From: Stomoxys calcitrans
Taxonomy: Eukaryota; Arthropoda; Insecta; Diptera; Muscidae
NCBI RefSeq assembly: GCF_963082655.1
Contig: NC_081553.1
Coordinates: 47,551,527 to 47,615,526, forward strand
Direction: 5' to 3'
Length of the DNA: 64,000 nt
The position numbers and the translations under genes were made by a program. Within the stretch, counting starts at the first letter, position 1. Every line of letters starts with the position of its first letter. Below the pieces are notes generated by a model. It worked only from the letters and a program-made list of their open reading frames with translations. It did no database searches and had not been told where the DNA came from. Below, piece after piece: positions 12,180 to 23,589 of this stretch.

Positions 12180-12829
12180 AAAACAAATTAATTTCCCTTC
12201 TTCTGCTGTGTATAAAAAGCGAATCGTCTACAGTCTCATGATGGTACAGCGGAAAATTGGCTTATTTCTCCCATCCAAGTTATGCATACCACAAAATGTT
12301 GCTTTCAATCCCTATTAAATTACATCATTCCATAAAGCTAAAACATTTCACACTTCTCTTTCCTTGCAAGTTTTTTTCTAATTATAGCATATGTAATGGT
12401 ATACTTGTATCCTCCCCCTTGCAAAAGCCCCATCATTCAATTTACAATATGTTAATTCCAAAATGACATTAGGCATGTCCATTGTATTCCCGCTGGTCGC
12501 TGGGTGACATGTGATATTTTATGTGATTTGGGGTCATGCCACACGGAGTTGTGTGGTCGGTCATTGTCATTGCCTGCCACACATAGAAACAAAAATCAAA
12601 GAAATTCAATTGAAACAACAAATTTGCCACACACAACAACAGCATCAACTGGTATTAATCTATAATTGCCCATCTACTCACTTCACCAATGGTCAAGTGG
12701 GAATAGAATGACAAAGGAGCTGAAGGGAGACAGAGTTGCCATTAAAAGGGGTTTTCTTTAAATTGTTGATATATTTTTTTTAGAAAGAAAAATATTGAGA
12801 TTTTTGTATTAGATATAGCTGGACAGGGC
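12180..12829. other. unique island without recognisable gene
   Basis: There is no repeat homology. Two short open frames exist (12257-12466 and 12511-12711), but neither resembles a protein family I know and neither is framed by convincing splice sites. Probably intron or intergenic DNA. Confidence 0.45.
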
Positions 12830-13075
12830 CCGCTCCGCTGTGCCTTCTCTCCCTCTCTTGGTGCTCCACAATGTGGATATCATTTTGGTGCTCTTCTCCC
12901 AAAATACCTTCCATTAGAGCCCTATATTGCTATGGTCGGTAAATAAGACCTGGGGGTATATTTAGGGTTGAGGTGGACCGTCATATATCAGATTCGTACT
13001 CTAGTCTCAAGTAACTTTAATTTGATCTCCATTTTGTCGTTATTGGTTTATATTTCCATTTAGTGGAAATATATA
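12830..13075 (-). repeat. GR repeat fragment
   Basis: Contains TTAGAGCCCTATATTGC, ATGGTCGGTAAATAAG and GGTATATTTAGGGTTGAGGT, the reverse-oriented signature of the G-rich repeat. It covers about two units and joins a CTR-A element at 13076. Confidence 0.6.
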
Positions 13076-14060
13076 CCTCCCTCTAGAGGGCGCAATTCTT
13101 ATCCGATTGGAATGAAATGTTGCACGACGTATTTTGTTATGATATCCAACAACTATGCCAAGTATGGTTCAATTTAGACCATAACCTGATATAGCTGCCA
13201 TATAAACCGATCTTGGGTCTTGACTTCTTGAGCCTCTAGAGGGCGCAATTCTTATCCGATTGGAATGAAATTTTGTTCAACTTGTTTCGCTATGACTTCC
13301 AATAACTGTGCTAAGTTAGGTTCAAATCGGTCAATAACCTGATATAGCTGCCATATAAACCGATCTTGGGTCTTGACTTCTTGAGCCTCTAGAGGGCGCA
13401 ATTCTCATCCTATTTGAATAAAATTTCGCTCGAAGCATTTTGTTATGATATCCAACAACTGTACCGAGTATGGTTCAAATCGGTTCATAACCTAATATAG
13501 CTGCCATATAAACCGATCTAGGGACTTGGCTTCTAGAGGGCGCAATTCCACTCCGATTTGGCTGAAATTTTGCATGATTTTTATTTTATTATGACTCTCA
13601 ACAACTGTGCCAAGTATGGTTCAAATCGGTTCATAACCTAATATAGCTGCCGTATAAACCGATCTGGGATCTTGACTTCTTGAGTCCTAAAAGTCGCAAT
13701 TATTATCCGATTTGCCTGAAATTTTGTACGACGTATTCTCTCATGACCATCAACATACGTGTTTATTATGCTCTGAATCGGTCTGTAGCCTCATACAGCT
13801 CCCATATAAATCGATCTCTATATTTTACTTCTTGAGCCCCCAAAGTGCGCAATTCTTATTCGAATTGGCTGACATTTTACCCAGGTCTTCAACATATAAT
13901 TTAATTGTGGTCCGAACCGGATCATATCTTGATAATCGCTCTAATATCAGAGCAAATCTTTTCTTTTATCTCTTTTTGCCTAAGAAGAGATGCCGGGATC
14001 CCTGAAGGAGGGTATATAAGATTCGGCCTGGCCGAACTTAGCACGCTTTTACTTGGTTTT
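13076..14060 (+). mobile_element. CTR-A element, 5'-truncated, about five monomers
   Basis: Monomers with CTCTAGAGGGCGCAATTCTT and AACCTGATATAGCTGCCATA run from 13076 to about 13870. They are followed by the 3' region: GAAGGAGGGTATATAAG, stem-loop TTCGGCCTGGCCGAA and CTTAGCACGCTTTTACTTGG. The subterminal copy of CCATGGTGGAGGGTATA is damaged (CCCTGAAGGAGGGTATA). Confidence 0.8.
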
Positions 14061-15236
14061 TACTAAAATGCTTTATTTTGTTAAGACTTTCAAGAAAATG
14101 TTCTCTAATCCTTTCATTTCAAAAAAAAAAAAACTTTAATGGCAACTCTGCCTCCCAACATATCATTGACCAAAGTTTGTTAAATGTGAACAGTAAAATC
14201 TATTGAACTTCAGAGGGCGAAATTCAAGAAACTTCATCTTCCTCCCCCCTTTTCGGGTCTCAATGTTCAAGATTTGTGCTGAAACCATAATTGAAAAATT
14301 GCCCTTAAACGTTACAATGAGACATGGATTGGAAATAATGTCATTGGAATTTGAAAAGGACACTGCTGGCGGGGTTAAACATGCATCGGTATCAAACACC
14401 CTGCTGCTATGCGGTTTGTGGCAACAAAACAAATATGTGAGCAACATCCCTCGAAATAAAATGTGCCTTAAAACGTACCCTCGGCATAGGCTTGTTTGTA
14501 GATTCCTTGATTTGTCATGATTACATTACAACAAATGGTAACTGTGTCCAACCACCCGCCCTGTCCTTCATGCTGTAACATCTATGGGCACATTCGATCC
14601 CACCACCCCCCTGATATCAATGCCTTGCGGGCAATGAGCTATGGTTCAAATTGGTCATGTAACGAACCTTCTTAGGGGTCAGCACTGGGCTAAGCGTAAC
14701 ATCTGCAATGTGGGTATGTGTCCTTTGTGCCCATCTATCTAATTGCATGTTGTTGTCCTTAATGTTGTTGTTTGTTGTTGTTGTTGCATTCATCGTTGAT
14801 GATGTTACATGAGAGCTAATTTATTTTATTTGTCCACTCATGCCAATTTCGAATTTTATAATTGAATTTGAAATTGAAGATAACGCCCTCGGTTTTTCGA
14901 CTGCAATCTGTGCAAATGTCCTGTGCATATTTACCTGGTATGGTGATTTCAAGTCCTTGTTAATAGCAATTTGAGCAACCAACCCACTCTCCCCATGAGA
15001 TGCTTAATAAATAAATAACCACAATTTGTGACATTTGCATATTTTATGGCATGGATTTTGGTAATGATATGGAGATGTGTCGACTGGTGATCTGTGATGA
15101 TGTCAGCTGTAACCGTTCGACAATTCGTCGTTGCTCGATCAAAGCAAACGGTAACTGCAATCTCAGGAAAAATCGAGAGAGTATATGCTGACATACACTG
15201 AAAAAAAAAAATTTGCTAAAATTAAAGCTCAAGGAA
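14061..15236. other. unique island without recognisable gene
   Basis: Contains a 12-base A run near 14121, a TTG-rich microsatellite near 14750-14790 and a 105-codon open frame (14203-14520). That frame matches no family I know and I do not support it as a gene. Confidence 0.45.
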
Positions 15237-15480
15237 CCGAACAAGGATGATCGAGAAACCGGTTTACATAGGAGCTATATCAGGTTATAGACTGATTTGG
15301 ACAGTATTTGGAAGTCGTAACAGAATACCTTGCTCAATTTCAGCAAATTCGGAAAAAAATTGGGTCTTGTAAGGACTCAAGAAGTCAAATCGGGATATCG
15401 GATTGTATGGGAGCTATATCAGGTTATAGACCGATTCGGATAGTACTGGGCACGATCCGAATTGGTAACAGAATAATACA
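15237..15480 (-). mobile_element. CTR-C fragment
   Basis: Starts with GGATGATCGAGAAACCGGTT, as the fragment at 7597 does, and holds about one and a half monomers (GGGAGCTATATCAGGTTATA twice). It is fused directly to CTR-D sequence at about 15481. Confidence 0.65.
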
Positions 15481-16207
15481 TGCTACATCTAAATCTAAAC
15501 CGATTTCGATAAAGATATTGTGTCAGTGTCGAGAAAAGCATTGGTCAATAAATGCGCTTGAAGTGGCTCTAAAAGTGAAAATCCGGCAAATTTCGAGAAA
15601 ATCGGTTGACAAATGAACACTTTATTGCTATATTTCTCAAAATCGGACAAACATATATATGGGAGCTATATTTAAATCTGAACCGATTTCTAGCAAACTT
15701 CTTAGATATTATAGTAGTCGGCAAGAAAAGCATGGTACAAAGTTTTTGAAGGAAGACTGGTCACTAAATGCGTTTGCTGTGGCTCTAAAAGTAAAAATCG
15801 GGCCAGCGAGGCCAGTTTCATCGTTCGCTATATCTAAATCTAAAACGATTTCAATGAAATTCGAGAGTCTAGAAAAAATGCAACTTTCGATAGAATCGGT
15901 TAACAAATGACCACATTATTGCAATATTAGTCAAAATCGGACGAACATATGTAAGGGAGCTATATCCAAATCTGAACCGATTTTTTCAAATTTACAAAAG
16001 TTTCGCCTCAAGCCGAAAAACATGACTGTACCAATTTTTAAGACGATCGGACGAATATAGCGAGCTGTAGTTTTAACACAAATTAACGTGGACAGGTGGA
16101 AAGACGGACGTAGATAAATCGAATCAGAAAGTGATTCTGAGTCGATCGGTGTACTTATCAATGTGTCTGTCTCGCTTCCTTCTGAGTGTTACAAACAAAT
16201 CCACAAA
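15481..16207 (-). mobile_element. CTR-D element, internal and 5' block
   Basis: Monomers carry TAGAATCGGTTAACAAATGA and GGGAGCTATATCCAAATCTG; the 5' block carries GAATCAGAAAGTGATTCTGA and TGTGTCTGTCTCGCTTCC. The terminal hairpin is cut off by the CTR-B element beginning near 16208. Confidence 0.75.
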
Positions 16208-17086
16208 GTTATAAAAAGGCATTAAGTTCGGCCGGACCGAACCTTGGATACCCACCATCTCGGGTGTATTTGTAAAAATCAAAAAAAATCATCAAAATCC
16301 AGTGAAAAAAGCATACCTTATGCACCCATATCAGCTATATCGATATATGTTCCGATTTGGACCAAATTCGATATAGACCGATTTGAACCATATAGGACCC
16401 GGATGTCGAAAAGCCTAACATAAGTCACTATGTCAAATTACAGCAAAATCGGATATTAAATGCGTCTTTTGTGGGGCCAAGACTTTAAATCGAGAGATCG
16501 GTTTATATGGCAGCTATATCTAAAACTGGACCGATCGATCTGGACCAAATTGCAAAAATATGTCGTATGGCCTAACACAACTCACTGTGCCAAATTTCAG
16601 CGAAACCGGACAATAAATGCTAGTTTTATGAGCCCAAGACCTTAAATCGCGAGATCGGTCTATATCACAACTATATCCAAATCTGGACTGATCTGGGCCA
16701 AATTGAAGAAGGATACCGAATGGCCTAATACAACTCACTGTCACAAATTTCACCAAAATTGGATAATAAACGTCGATTTTACTTACCTAAGACCTTCAAT
16801 CCGCAAATCGGTCAATATGGGGGCTATATCAATATATAGTTCGTTATAGCCCATCTTAAAATTTAACCTATCTATGGACAAAAAAAGAATGTGTGCAAAT
16901 TTTCAGCTCAATATCTCTATTTTTAAAGACTATAGCGTGAATTCAACAGACAGACGGACGGACATTGCTAGATGGTCTTAGATTTTAACAATAATCGAGA
17001 ATATGTATTCTTGATGGCCGTAGAAATCTAAGACCTTTACAGGATGGAAAATAATTAACCATCCATCGGTGGTGGGTATGAAAATT
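16208..17086 (-). mobile_element. CTR-B element, both ends present, short array
   Basis: Both termini are recognisable: TAAAAAGGCATTAAGTTCGG with palindrome TTCGGCCGGACCGAA at the left, and AATTAACCATCCATCGGTGGTGGGTAT at the right (shown here as its core CCATCGGTGGTGGGTAT). Only about three monomers lie between, so this is a short but complete copy of about 880 bp. The conserved block (CAGACGGACGGACATTGC, CTAGATGG) is intact. Confidence 0.8.
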
Positions 17087-17757
17087 AAACATTTTAAGAC
17101 GCTCCCATTAGTAAGGCCATTTTGTGTCTTGAACTATGGTTCACTGTTGCCTTGTCCCAAGTTCAATTTACTAACTTTCAACGATATTTTGACCTGCAAT
17201 TTAGATTTTTGTCTTTGTCTACCATTTAAAATAAAAAGTCCTTAATATGAAGGAAAATATTTTTCTTCAAAGAGACTGTTTCCTTAAAAAGTTATAAAAA
17301 TTATCTATGGCTTGAATCTTTGAAATTAAAACATAAGTTTTTTTCAGTGTAGGAATAAGACCAACTTGAGGATAATGCAAGAAAGCTGACAAGAATGGTA
17401 TATCTGTCAAACTAAAAATGACAGCTAAATGTTATTTGTTTTATTGACAGTTCATTATATCGTTTACATGTCACCAAAAGTTTATGCTTCTGAGTTTATT
17501 TCACAATCAGCTTTTGTTGGCGAACTCCAACATCTCAAAGTAAACAAAATGTTGGTATACATTTCTGGCACAAACACTCCATTAAGGCGAAATACTAATG
17601 AGAGATGCATGATGCATATTCTAGCCTATTGAAGAAGTTATACATAACTGAAGGCCTCATAAATGTAGCCATAATCCAGGGCATTTGCGTCATAGGCGAA
17701 TGTCCCAACCTATGCAGCACTGTAACTTCCGAAACAAAAAAGTCAGTAATAGAAATA
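17087..17757. other. unique AT-rich island
   Basis: No repeat homology seen. A 67-codon open frame (17429-17632) shows no recognisable domain. Confidence 0.4.
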
Positions 17758-18658
17758 TATAGGGTGAGTTTTTAGGAGACATAAATTTCAGAAAAAATGC
17801 ATGAAATTTTTTATTTGAATCGATAGTGCGGTCCATATAATTTAATGTAAGAAGATTTTTTCATGCAAATGTTGACCGTGCGCCTCAAATGGTGCATCCG
17901 TTTAGTCCAATTTTGGCATACTCTTTCCAACATTTCGGCCGGTATCTCACGAACAAATGTTTCAATGTTGTCTTCTAATGCGTCAATTAAAGCGGGCTTG
18001 TCTGTATAGATATGAGCTTTAACATAGCCCCACAAAAAAAGTCGAAAGGCGTTAAATCGCATGGTTTAGGCGGGCAATTGACCGGTCCCGAGCCTGAAAT
18101 AAAATATTCACCGAACTCGCCTCTCAATAAGTCCATTCTTACGCGTGCTGTGTGGCATGTGACACCGTCTTGTTGAAACCACATGTCATGCAAGTCAAGC
18201 TCTTGCATTTTAGGCAAAAAAATGTTTGCATATTATCTCACGGTAGCGCTCCCCATTCACAGTTACGTTACGATTCGCATCATATATAAGGAAGTACGGT
18301 CTAATGATGCCACCAGCCCATAAACCGCACCAAACTGTGACGTTTTCTGGATGCTCTGGTAGCTCTTGCATAGCTTCTGGTTGATCTTTACTACAAAATC
18401 GACAATTCTGCTTTTTTACGTACCCATTCCGACAAAAATGAGCTTCGTCGTAAAATGGAAAAAGCGCGCAATGAACTTTACAAAGCACGCATTTTGATAA
18501 TAAAATTTGTAAGGATTGTTCATTTGTAAGATGATTCATGGATAAATTATATTTAGAACAGATTCAAGACGTTTGACAGTGAAACAAAATATGAAACGTG
18601 CGTGAGCTGTTTAAACCAGTGCTACCAAAAAGATAATAACTATAAAATCACCCTTTAT
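17758..18658 (-). mobile_element. mariner/Tc1-superfamily element, internally deleted
   Basis: The outer bases form short inverted repeats (TATATAGGGTGA at the left, TATAAAGGGTGA read inward from the right) with TA at the edges, as expected for Tc1/mariner insertion. The body encodes a degraded transposase on the reverse strand. At about 0.9 kb it is shorter than the roughly 1.3 kb expected for the superfamily, because part of the coding region is missing. Confidence 0.85.
17811..18539 (-). pseudogene. mariner-like transposase remnant, two frameshifts, DNA-binding half deleted
   Basis: A DDE-type transposase would cut and rejoin the element ends. The start MNHLTNEQSLQIL resembles the usual N-terminus, but within about 25 residues it jumps to the first catalytic block (FYDEAHFCRNGYV), so the helix-turn-helix region is deleted. 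The second (WFQQDGVTCHTA) and third (CDLTPFDFF) catalytic aspartates remain, 37 positions apart by my count. The C-terminus (IPAEMLERVCQNW) is also present. Two frameshifts, near 18215 and 18040, each fall in a run of seven T where eight would keep the frame. They could be old mutations or homopolymer sequencing errors; the internal deletion makes the copy dead either way. Confidence 0.9.
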
Positions 18659-19160
18659 ATGGCCAATTCCTGTTCATTTTGGCTCTCTTCCAGCTTTAAG
18701 ACATTTGAAGTTGCTCTTCAATGAAATTTGCCAGTTTCTTTCCATCTTATTTATATTGAAAATGTCCGAAGAAGTCCAGCATCATGGGTTATTCTATGAT
18801 TCTACTAATCCACTTCCATAAACGTTCCACATCATATAGAAAATTTTTAAGACGCAAGTCTTATCTGAGTCAACTTTACATAAAATTTTGCAAAATATGA
18901 ACTCTACTGTCAAACAAATTATGTTTGAGTCCTATTTTATCCCGTTAGGCATACAAGTCCATTTGGGGTTCAATGGCCCAGAGACACATTTGGGTATGAG
19001 ATTCGTTCTCTACTTCCATATCCGGCGGTCCGTCAATTGCAATCATACTACAGGCCTCAAAAATTGAGATATTGATCACAAATTTTGTACATATCCATAT
19101 TTCTCCATTGGCAGGTTAAATTTTTGAACCGGCCAAATCGGTAGTATTTGGATATAGATA
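18659..19160. other. mostly unique sequence with degenerate repeat traces
   Basis: No gene is seen. Near 18930-19020 there are weak GR-repeat-like words (TGAGTCCTATTTTATCC, AGACACATTTGGGTATGAGA), and 19080-19160 has CTR-like words (GAACCGGCCAAATCGG). Both are too worn to delimit. Confidence 0.4.
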
Positions 19161-19471
19161 TATACCGTAGCGCAGAGGTTAGCATGTATGTCTATGACGC
19201 TGAACGCCTGGGTTCGAATCCTCACGAGATCATCAGAAAAAATTTCCAGCGGTGGTTTTCTCCCACTAATGCTGGCATCATCATTTGTGAGGTACTTTTC
19301 CATGAAAAATCTTCCCCGCAAAGATGTGTCGCCCTGCGTCACGCCGTTCGAACTCGGCTATGAAAAGGAGGCCCCTTATCATTGAGCTTAAACTCGAATC
19401 GGACTGCACTCATTGGTATGTGAGAAGTTTGCGCCTGTTCCTTAGTAGAATGTTCTTGGGCAAAATTTGCA
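19161..19471 (+). mobile_element. tRNA-derived SINE, copy 2 (best copy, with A and B boxes)
   Basis: The head is tRNA-like: an A box TAGCGCAGAGGTT at 19168 and a B box GGTTCGAATCC at 19211, the internal RNA polymerase III promoter of tRNA genes. A body of about 230 bp follows (CCAGCGGTGGTTTTCTCCC, AAAGATGTGTCGCCCTGCG, GGCCCCTTATCATTGAGC), ending in CAAAATTTGC without a poly-A tail. The head does not make a convincing working tRNA, and repetition at seven other places shows a mobile family. It would depend on a LINE for movement; which one cannot be told. Confidence 0.85.
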
Positions 19472-20768
19472 ATTTGCTTATAGACCGATCTCCCGAATTT
19501 GGACTGATTCAAATCGGATCATATTGAGACATAACTGTCATATAGACCGATCTTCAGACATGGGATCTTGATCTGATAAGGGTCACACTTTTCTTGGGAT
19601 TTTGCTGAAATTTGGAAGGTTTAGTTGTATTAGAGCCATACGCATCATTGCCGAATATGTTCAAAATGACAGCTTTGAATAAAGCCGTTATATAGACGGA
19701 TCTTTCCATTAAAGGTCTTCAGCCCATATAAAGTACACGGATCGGCTTAGAATCACTTCCTGATTCGATTTAGCTATGTCCGTGTGTCTGTCAGTCCATG
19801 TATTCTTGTAATCAAGGTACAGGTCGCATTTGTTGTCCGATTTTCACAACATTTTCCATAAGTGTCTTTTTTGGTTCAAGGACAAACGCTATTGATTTTG
19901 AAAAAAATCGGTCCAGATTTGTCTCTCATCCGTTGTGCCCTTTCAAAGCTGTAGAAGCCACAATTTTGGTTCGATCCTTACAAAATTTGGCACGAAGTGT
20001 TTTTTTTTTAACGACCCAAAAAGCTTGCAAAATGTTATTGAAATCGGTCCAGATTTAGATATAGCTCCCATATATATCTTCCATCCGATTTGACCTATTA
20101 AGGCTGTAGAAGGCACAATTTTGATCCTGATCCGATCTTTACAAAATTTGGCACGAAGTGCTTTTTGTGACGTCCTAATATGTGTGCAAAGTTTCATAAC
20201 AATCGGTCCAGATTTAGATACAGCTCCCATATATATTTTTCATCCGATATGGCCCTTTAAGGCTGTAGAAGCCACAATTTTGGTCCGATCTTTACAAAAT
20301 TTGGCATGGGCCGTTTTATTCAACGTCCTCATATGTGTGCAAAGTTTCTTAACAATTGGTCCAGATTTAGATATAGCTCCCATATAAATTTTTCATCCGA
20401 TATGGGGTTTTAAGGCTGTAGAAGCCACAATTTTGGTCCGATCTCTACAAAATTTTTTAAAGAGATGGTTTAATTGACATCCCAATACGTGTGCAAAATT
20501 TCATCAATATCGATCAAAATTGAATCGTAGTTGTATCAAACTTTCCTAAATATCTTTTATGCGTTTCGACTTTAAGGCTGCAGAAGCCACAATTTTCGTA
20601 CCATCGTAAGAAAATCGTATAAGGAAGGGTCTATTCGATATTTCAATAGGTATGGAAAATTAAAGTCTTACTAAATTTGGATTTAAGAGCTATCTATTAA
20701 AGTTGTTACGTATACTCGGTGGTGTAGGGTATTATATAGTCGGCTCCGCCCGACGTTTTACTTTGCTT
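19472..20768 (+). mobile_element. CTR-E element with long 3' array
   Basis: A worn 5' block (GCTATGTCCGTGTGTCTGTC near 19770) is followed by five monomers. GTAGAAGCCACAATTTTGG-type anchors lie at 19951, 20105, 20265, 20418 and about 20580, spacings of 153 to 162 bp. The 3' end has CTCGGTGGTGTAGGGTAT and a stem-loop GTCGGCTCCGCCCGAC before GTTTTACTTTGCTT. The stem sequence differs from CTR-A and CTR-B but sits in the same place. Sequence from 19472 to 19730 is a poorer match and may belong to another copy. Confidence 0.7.
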
Positions 20769-21501
20769 AGTGGTTTTTATGTTGTTTTGAAAGGAACACT
20801 TGATTTTCAACCACAGCATAACACTCTAAGAATATTTCCTTTTAATTGATTCAAATGTTTTGGTCACTTTTAATATCACCTAAAGACTGTCGTATGTACT
20901 GCCAGTCAACGCATGATTGCCTGCACATGAGTTTCTGTGGCTTCTGCGTCCTATTTTAGTGGTTAAATTTCATTTCGGACATCTTGAAAACAACTCCATG
21001 CACACGAAATACTTCATAGCCATAGTCATTGTTGTAGAATTTTATAGATTGACCTTTTATTTGGCAAAAATTTATATGGAATTTTATTACAAAACAATGT
21101 CATGGGTCATTTGCTAATTGCGGCTTATGCAAGTGATTTATTTCATTGCCCATCAATGTGAAACATAGGAAAAAGAATAACTGCAATTTATTTTAAAGTG
21201 GTTACATATAATTATGCATGACACTTGATATGCATTTTGTTAGAATTTTCACAAAATTTTTGGCAAACAAAAAGAACCTCTAAATAGCGGTTAATGCATG
21301 TGTGAGTGGGGAATAATTGAACAAAATAGGAAAACCATACGAATGAAAATCGTTTGCCAGCAGAAAAGGTTAGAACTTAAAATTAAAACTATTTAAATCA
21401 TAAAAATTTTAAATGAAAACAAATTAAAGCGAAATAATAAAAACGTCGAGCATGAAAAGTTTTAGATGATCTTTGGTTTTTAGAACAGATTTAGCTAACT
21501 A
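20769..21501. other. unique AT-rich island
   Basis: There is no repeat homology and no convincing gene. It is AT-rich throughout. Confidence 0.45.
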
Positions 21502-21738
21502 TTGGGTTGCCCAAAAAGTAATTGCGGATTTTTCATATAGTCGGCGTTGACAAATTTGTTCACAGCTTGTGACTCTGTAATTGCATTCTTTCTTCTGTCA
21601 ATTATCAGCTGTTACTTTTAGCTTGCTTTAGAAAAAAAGTGTAAAAAAAGTATATTTGATTAAAGTTCATTCTAAGTTTTATTAAAAATGCATTTACTTT
21701 CATTTAAAAAATCCGCAATTACTTTTTGGGCAACCCAA
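21502..21738 (+). mobile_element. mariner MITE, copy 2 (intact ends)
   Basis: A 237-bp element with matching inverted ends that begin TTGGGTTGCCCAAAAAGTAA and extend about 32 bp, flanked by TA at 21500-21501 and 21739-21740. It is non-coding. The outer bases resemble mellifera-subfamily mariners, which suggests mobilisation by such a transposase. Confidence 0.9.
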
Positions 21739-21799
21739 TAATAGTAGTAGTAGTATATTATTATATTTATTTTCTTATTACAATTCATGTTACTAATCA

Positions 21800-23583
21800 C
21801 AAGAAGAGCGTTCCAAGTTCGGCCGGGCCGAATCTTAAATACCCTCCACCATGGATTGCATTTGTGGAGTTCTATGCGCGGTATCTCTTTTTAGACAAAC
21901 ATAGAATATTGAATAAGAACTGTTATGCTATTGAAGCTATATCAAGTTATAGTCCGATTCAGACCGTAAATGAATGCTGAACATTGTAAAAGTCATTGTG
22001 TAATATTTCAGTTCATTCGAATTAAAAATTGCGCCTTGTAGGGGCTCAAGAAGGAAAATCGGGAGATCGGTTTATATGGGAGCTGAATCAAGCTATTGAT
22101 CGATTTAGACCATATTAGACACGAATGTTAAAGGTCATGAGAGAAGCCGTTGTACAAAATTTCTGCCAAATCGGATGAGAATTGCGCCCTCTAGAGGTTC
22201 AAGAAGCCAAGATCCCAGATCGGATTATATGGCAGCTATATCAGGTTATGTACCGATTTGCGCCATACTCAGCACAGTTATTGAAAGTCATAACAAAACA
22301 CCTCATGCAAAATTTCAGCCAAATCGGATGAGAATTGCGCCCTCTATTGGCTCAAGAAGTCAAGATCCAAGATCGGTTTATATGACAGCTATACCAGATT
22401 ATGAACCGATTTCAACCATACTTAACACAGTTGTTGGAAGTGATACCAAAACACTACGGGCAAAATTTCAGTCAAATCGGTTGAGCATTGCGCCCTCTAC
22501 AGGCTCAAGAAGTAAAGATCCAAGAGTGGTTTATATGGCAGCTATACCAAAACATCGACGGATTTGAACCATACTCAGCGCAATTGTTGGTAGTGATACC
22601 GAAACATCATGTGCAAAATTTTAGCCGAATCGGGCAAGAATTGCGCCCTCTAGAGGCTCAAGAAGTCAAGACCCAAGATCGGTTTATATGGCAGCTATAT
22701 CAGATTATGGACCGATTCGAACGGTACTAGGCACAGTTGTAGGAAGTCATAACGAAACACGTCGTGCAAAATTTCATTCCAATCGGATAAGAATTGCGCC
22801 CTCTAGAGGCTCAAGAAGTCAAGACCCAAGATCGGTTTATATGGCAGCTATATCAGGTTATGGTCCAAATTGAACCATACTTGGCACAGTTGTTGGATAT
22901 CATAACAAAATGCTTCGTGCGAAATTTCATTCCAATCGGATAAGAATTGCGCCCTCTAGAGGCTCAAGAAGTCAAGACCCAAGATAGGTTTATATGGCAG
23001 CTATATCAAAATATAGACTGATTTAAACCATACTTAAAACAGTTGTTGGAAGTGGCACCAAAACACTACTGACGAAATTTCATTCAAATCGGACAAGAAT
23101 TTCGCCCTCTAGAGGGCGCAAGAAGTCAAGACCCAAGATCGGTTTATATGGCAGCTATATCAGATTATGGACCGCTTCGAACGATACTAGGCACAGTTGT
23201 TGGAAGTCATAACGAAACACGTCGTGCAAAATTTCATTCCAATCGGATAAGAATTGCGCCCTCTAGAGGCCCAAGAAGTCAAGACCCAAGATGGATTTAT
23301 ATGGCAGCTATATCAAAACATGAACCGACTTGGCCCATTTTCAATTCCAACCTACCTACACTAATAAGAAGTGTTTGAGCAAAATTTCAAGCGGCTAGCT
23401 TTACTCCTTCGAAAGTTAGCGTGCTGTCGACAGACAGACGGACGAACATGGCTAGATCGACTTAAAAAGACATGACGATCAAGAATATATATACTTTATA
23501 AGGTCTCAGACGCATATTTCGAGGTGTTACAAACAGAATGACGAAATTAGTATATCCCCATCCTATGGTGGAGGGTATAAAAA
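21800..23583 (-). mobile_element. CTR-A element, full length, about eight monomers
   Basis: Left edge: palindrome TTCGGCCGGGCCGAA and AAATACCCTCCACCATGG. Right edge: the conserved block (CTTTCGAAAG-like TTCGAAAGTTAGCGTGCT, CAGACGGACGAACATGGC, CAAGAATATATATACTTT) and hairpin TATCCCCATCCTATGGTGG..AGGGTATA. GAATTGCGCCC anchors at 22638, 22791 and 22944 are exactly 153 bp apart. Short frames in this stretch are by-products of the in-phase repeat. Confidence 0.9.
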
Positions 23584-23589
23584 TGCTAT

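Noticed and set aside
14203..14520. 105-codon open frame in unique DNA
   Set aside because: No family recognised and overlapped by an equally long frame on the other strand, as random sequence gives.
19161..19235. Possible functional tRNA gene
   Set aside because: A and B boxes are present, but the head continues into a repeated SINE body and I could not fold a clean cloverleaf; related copies are scattered through the window.
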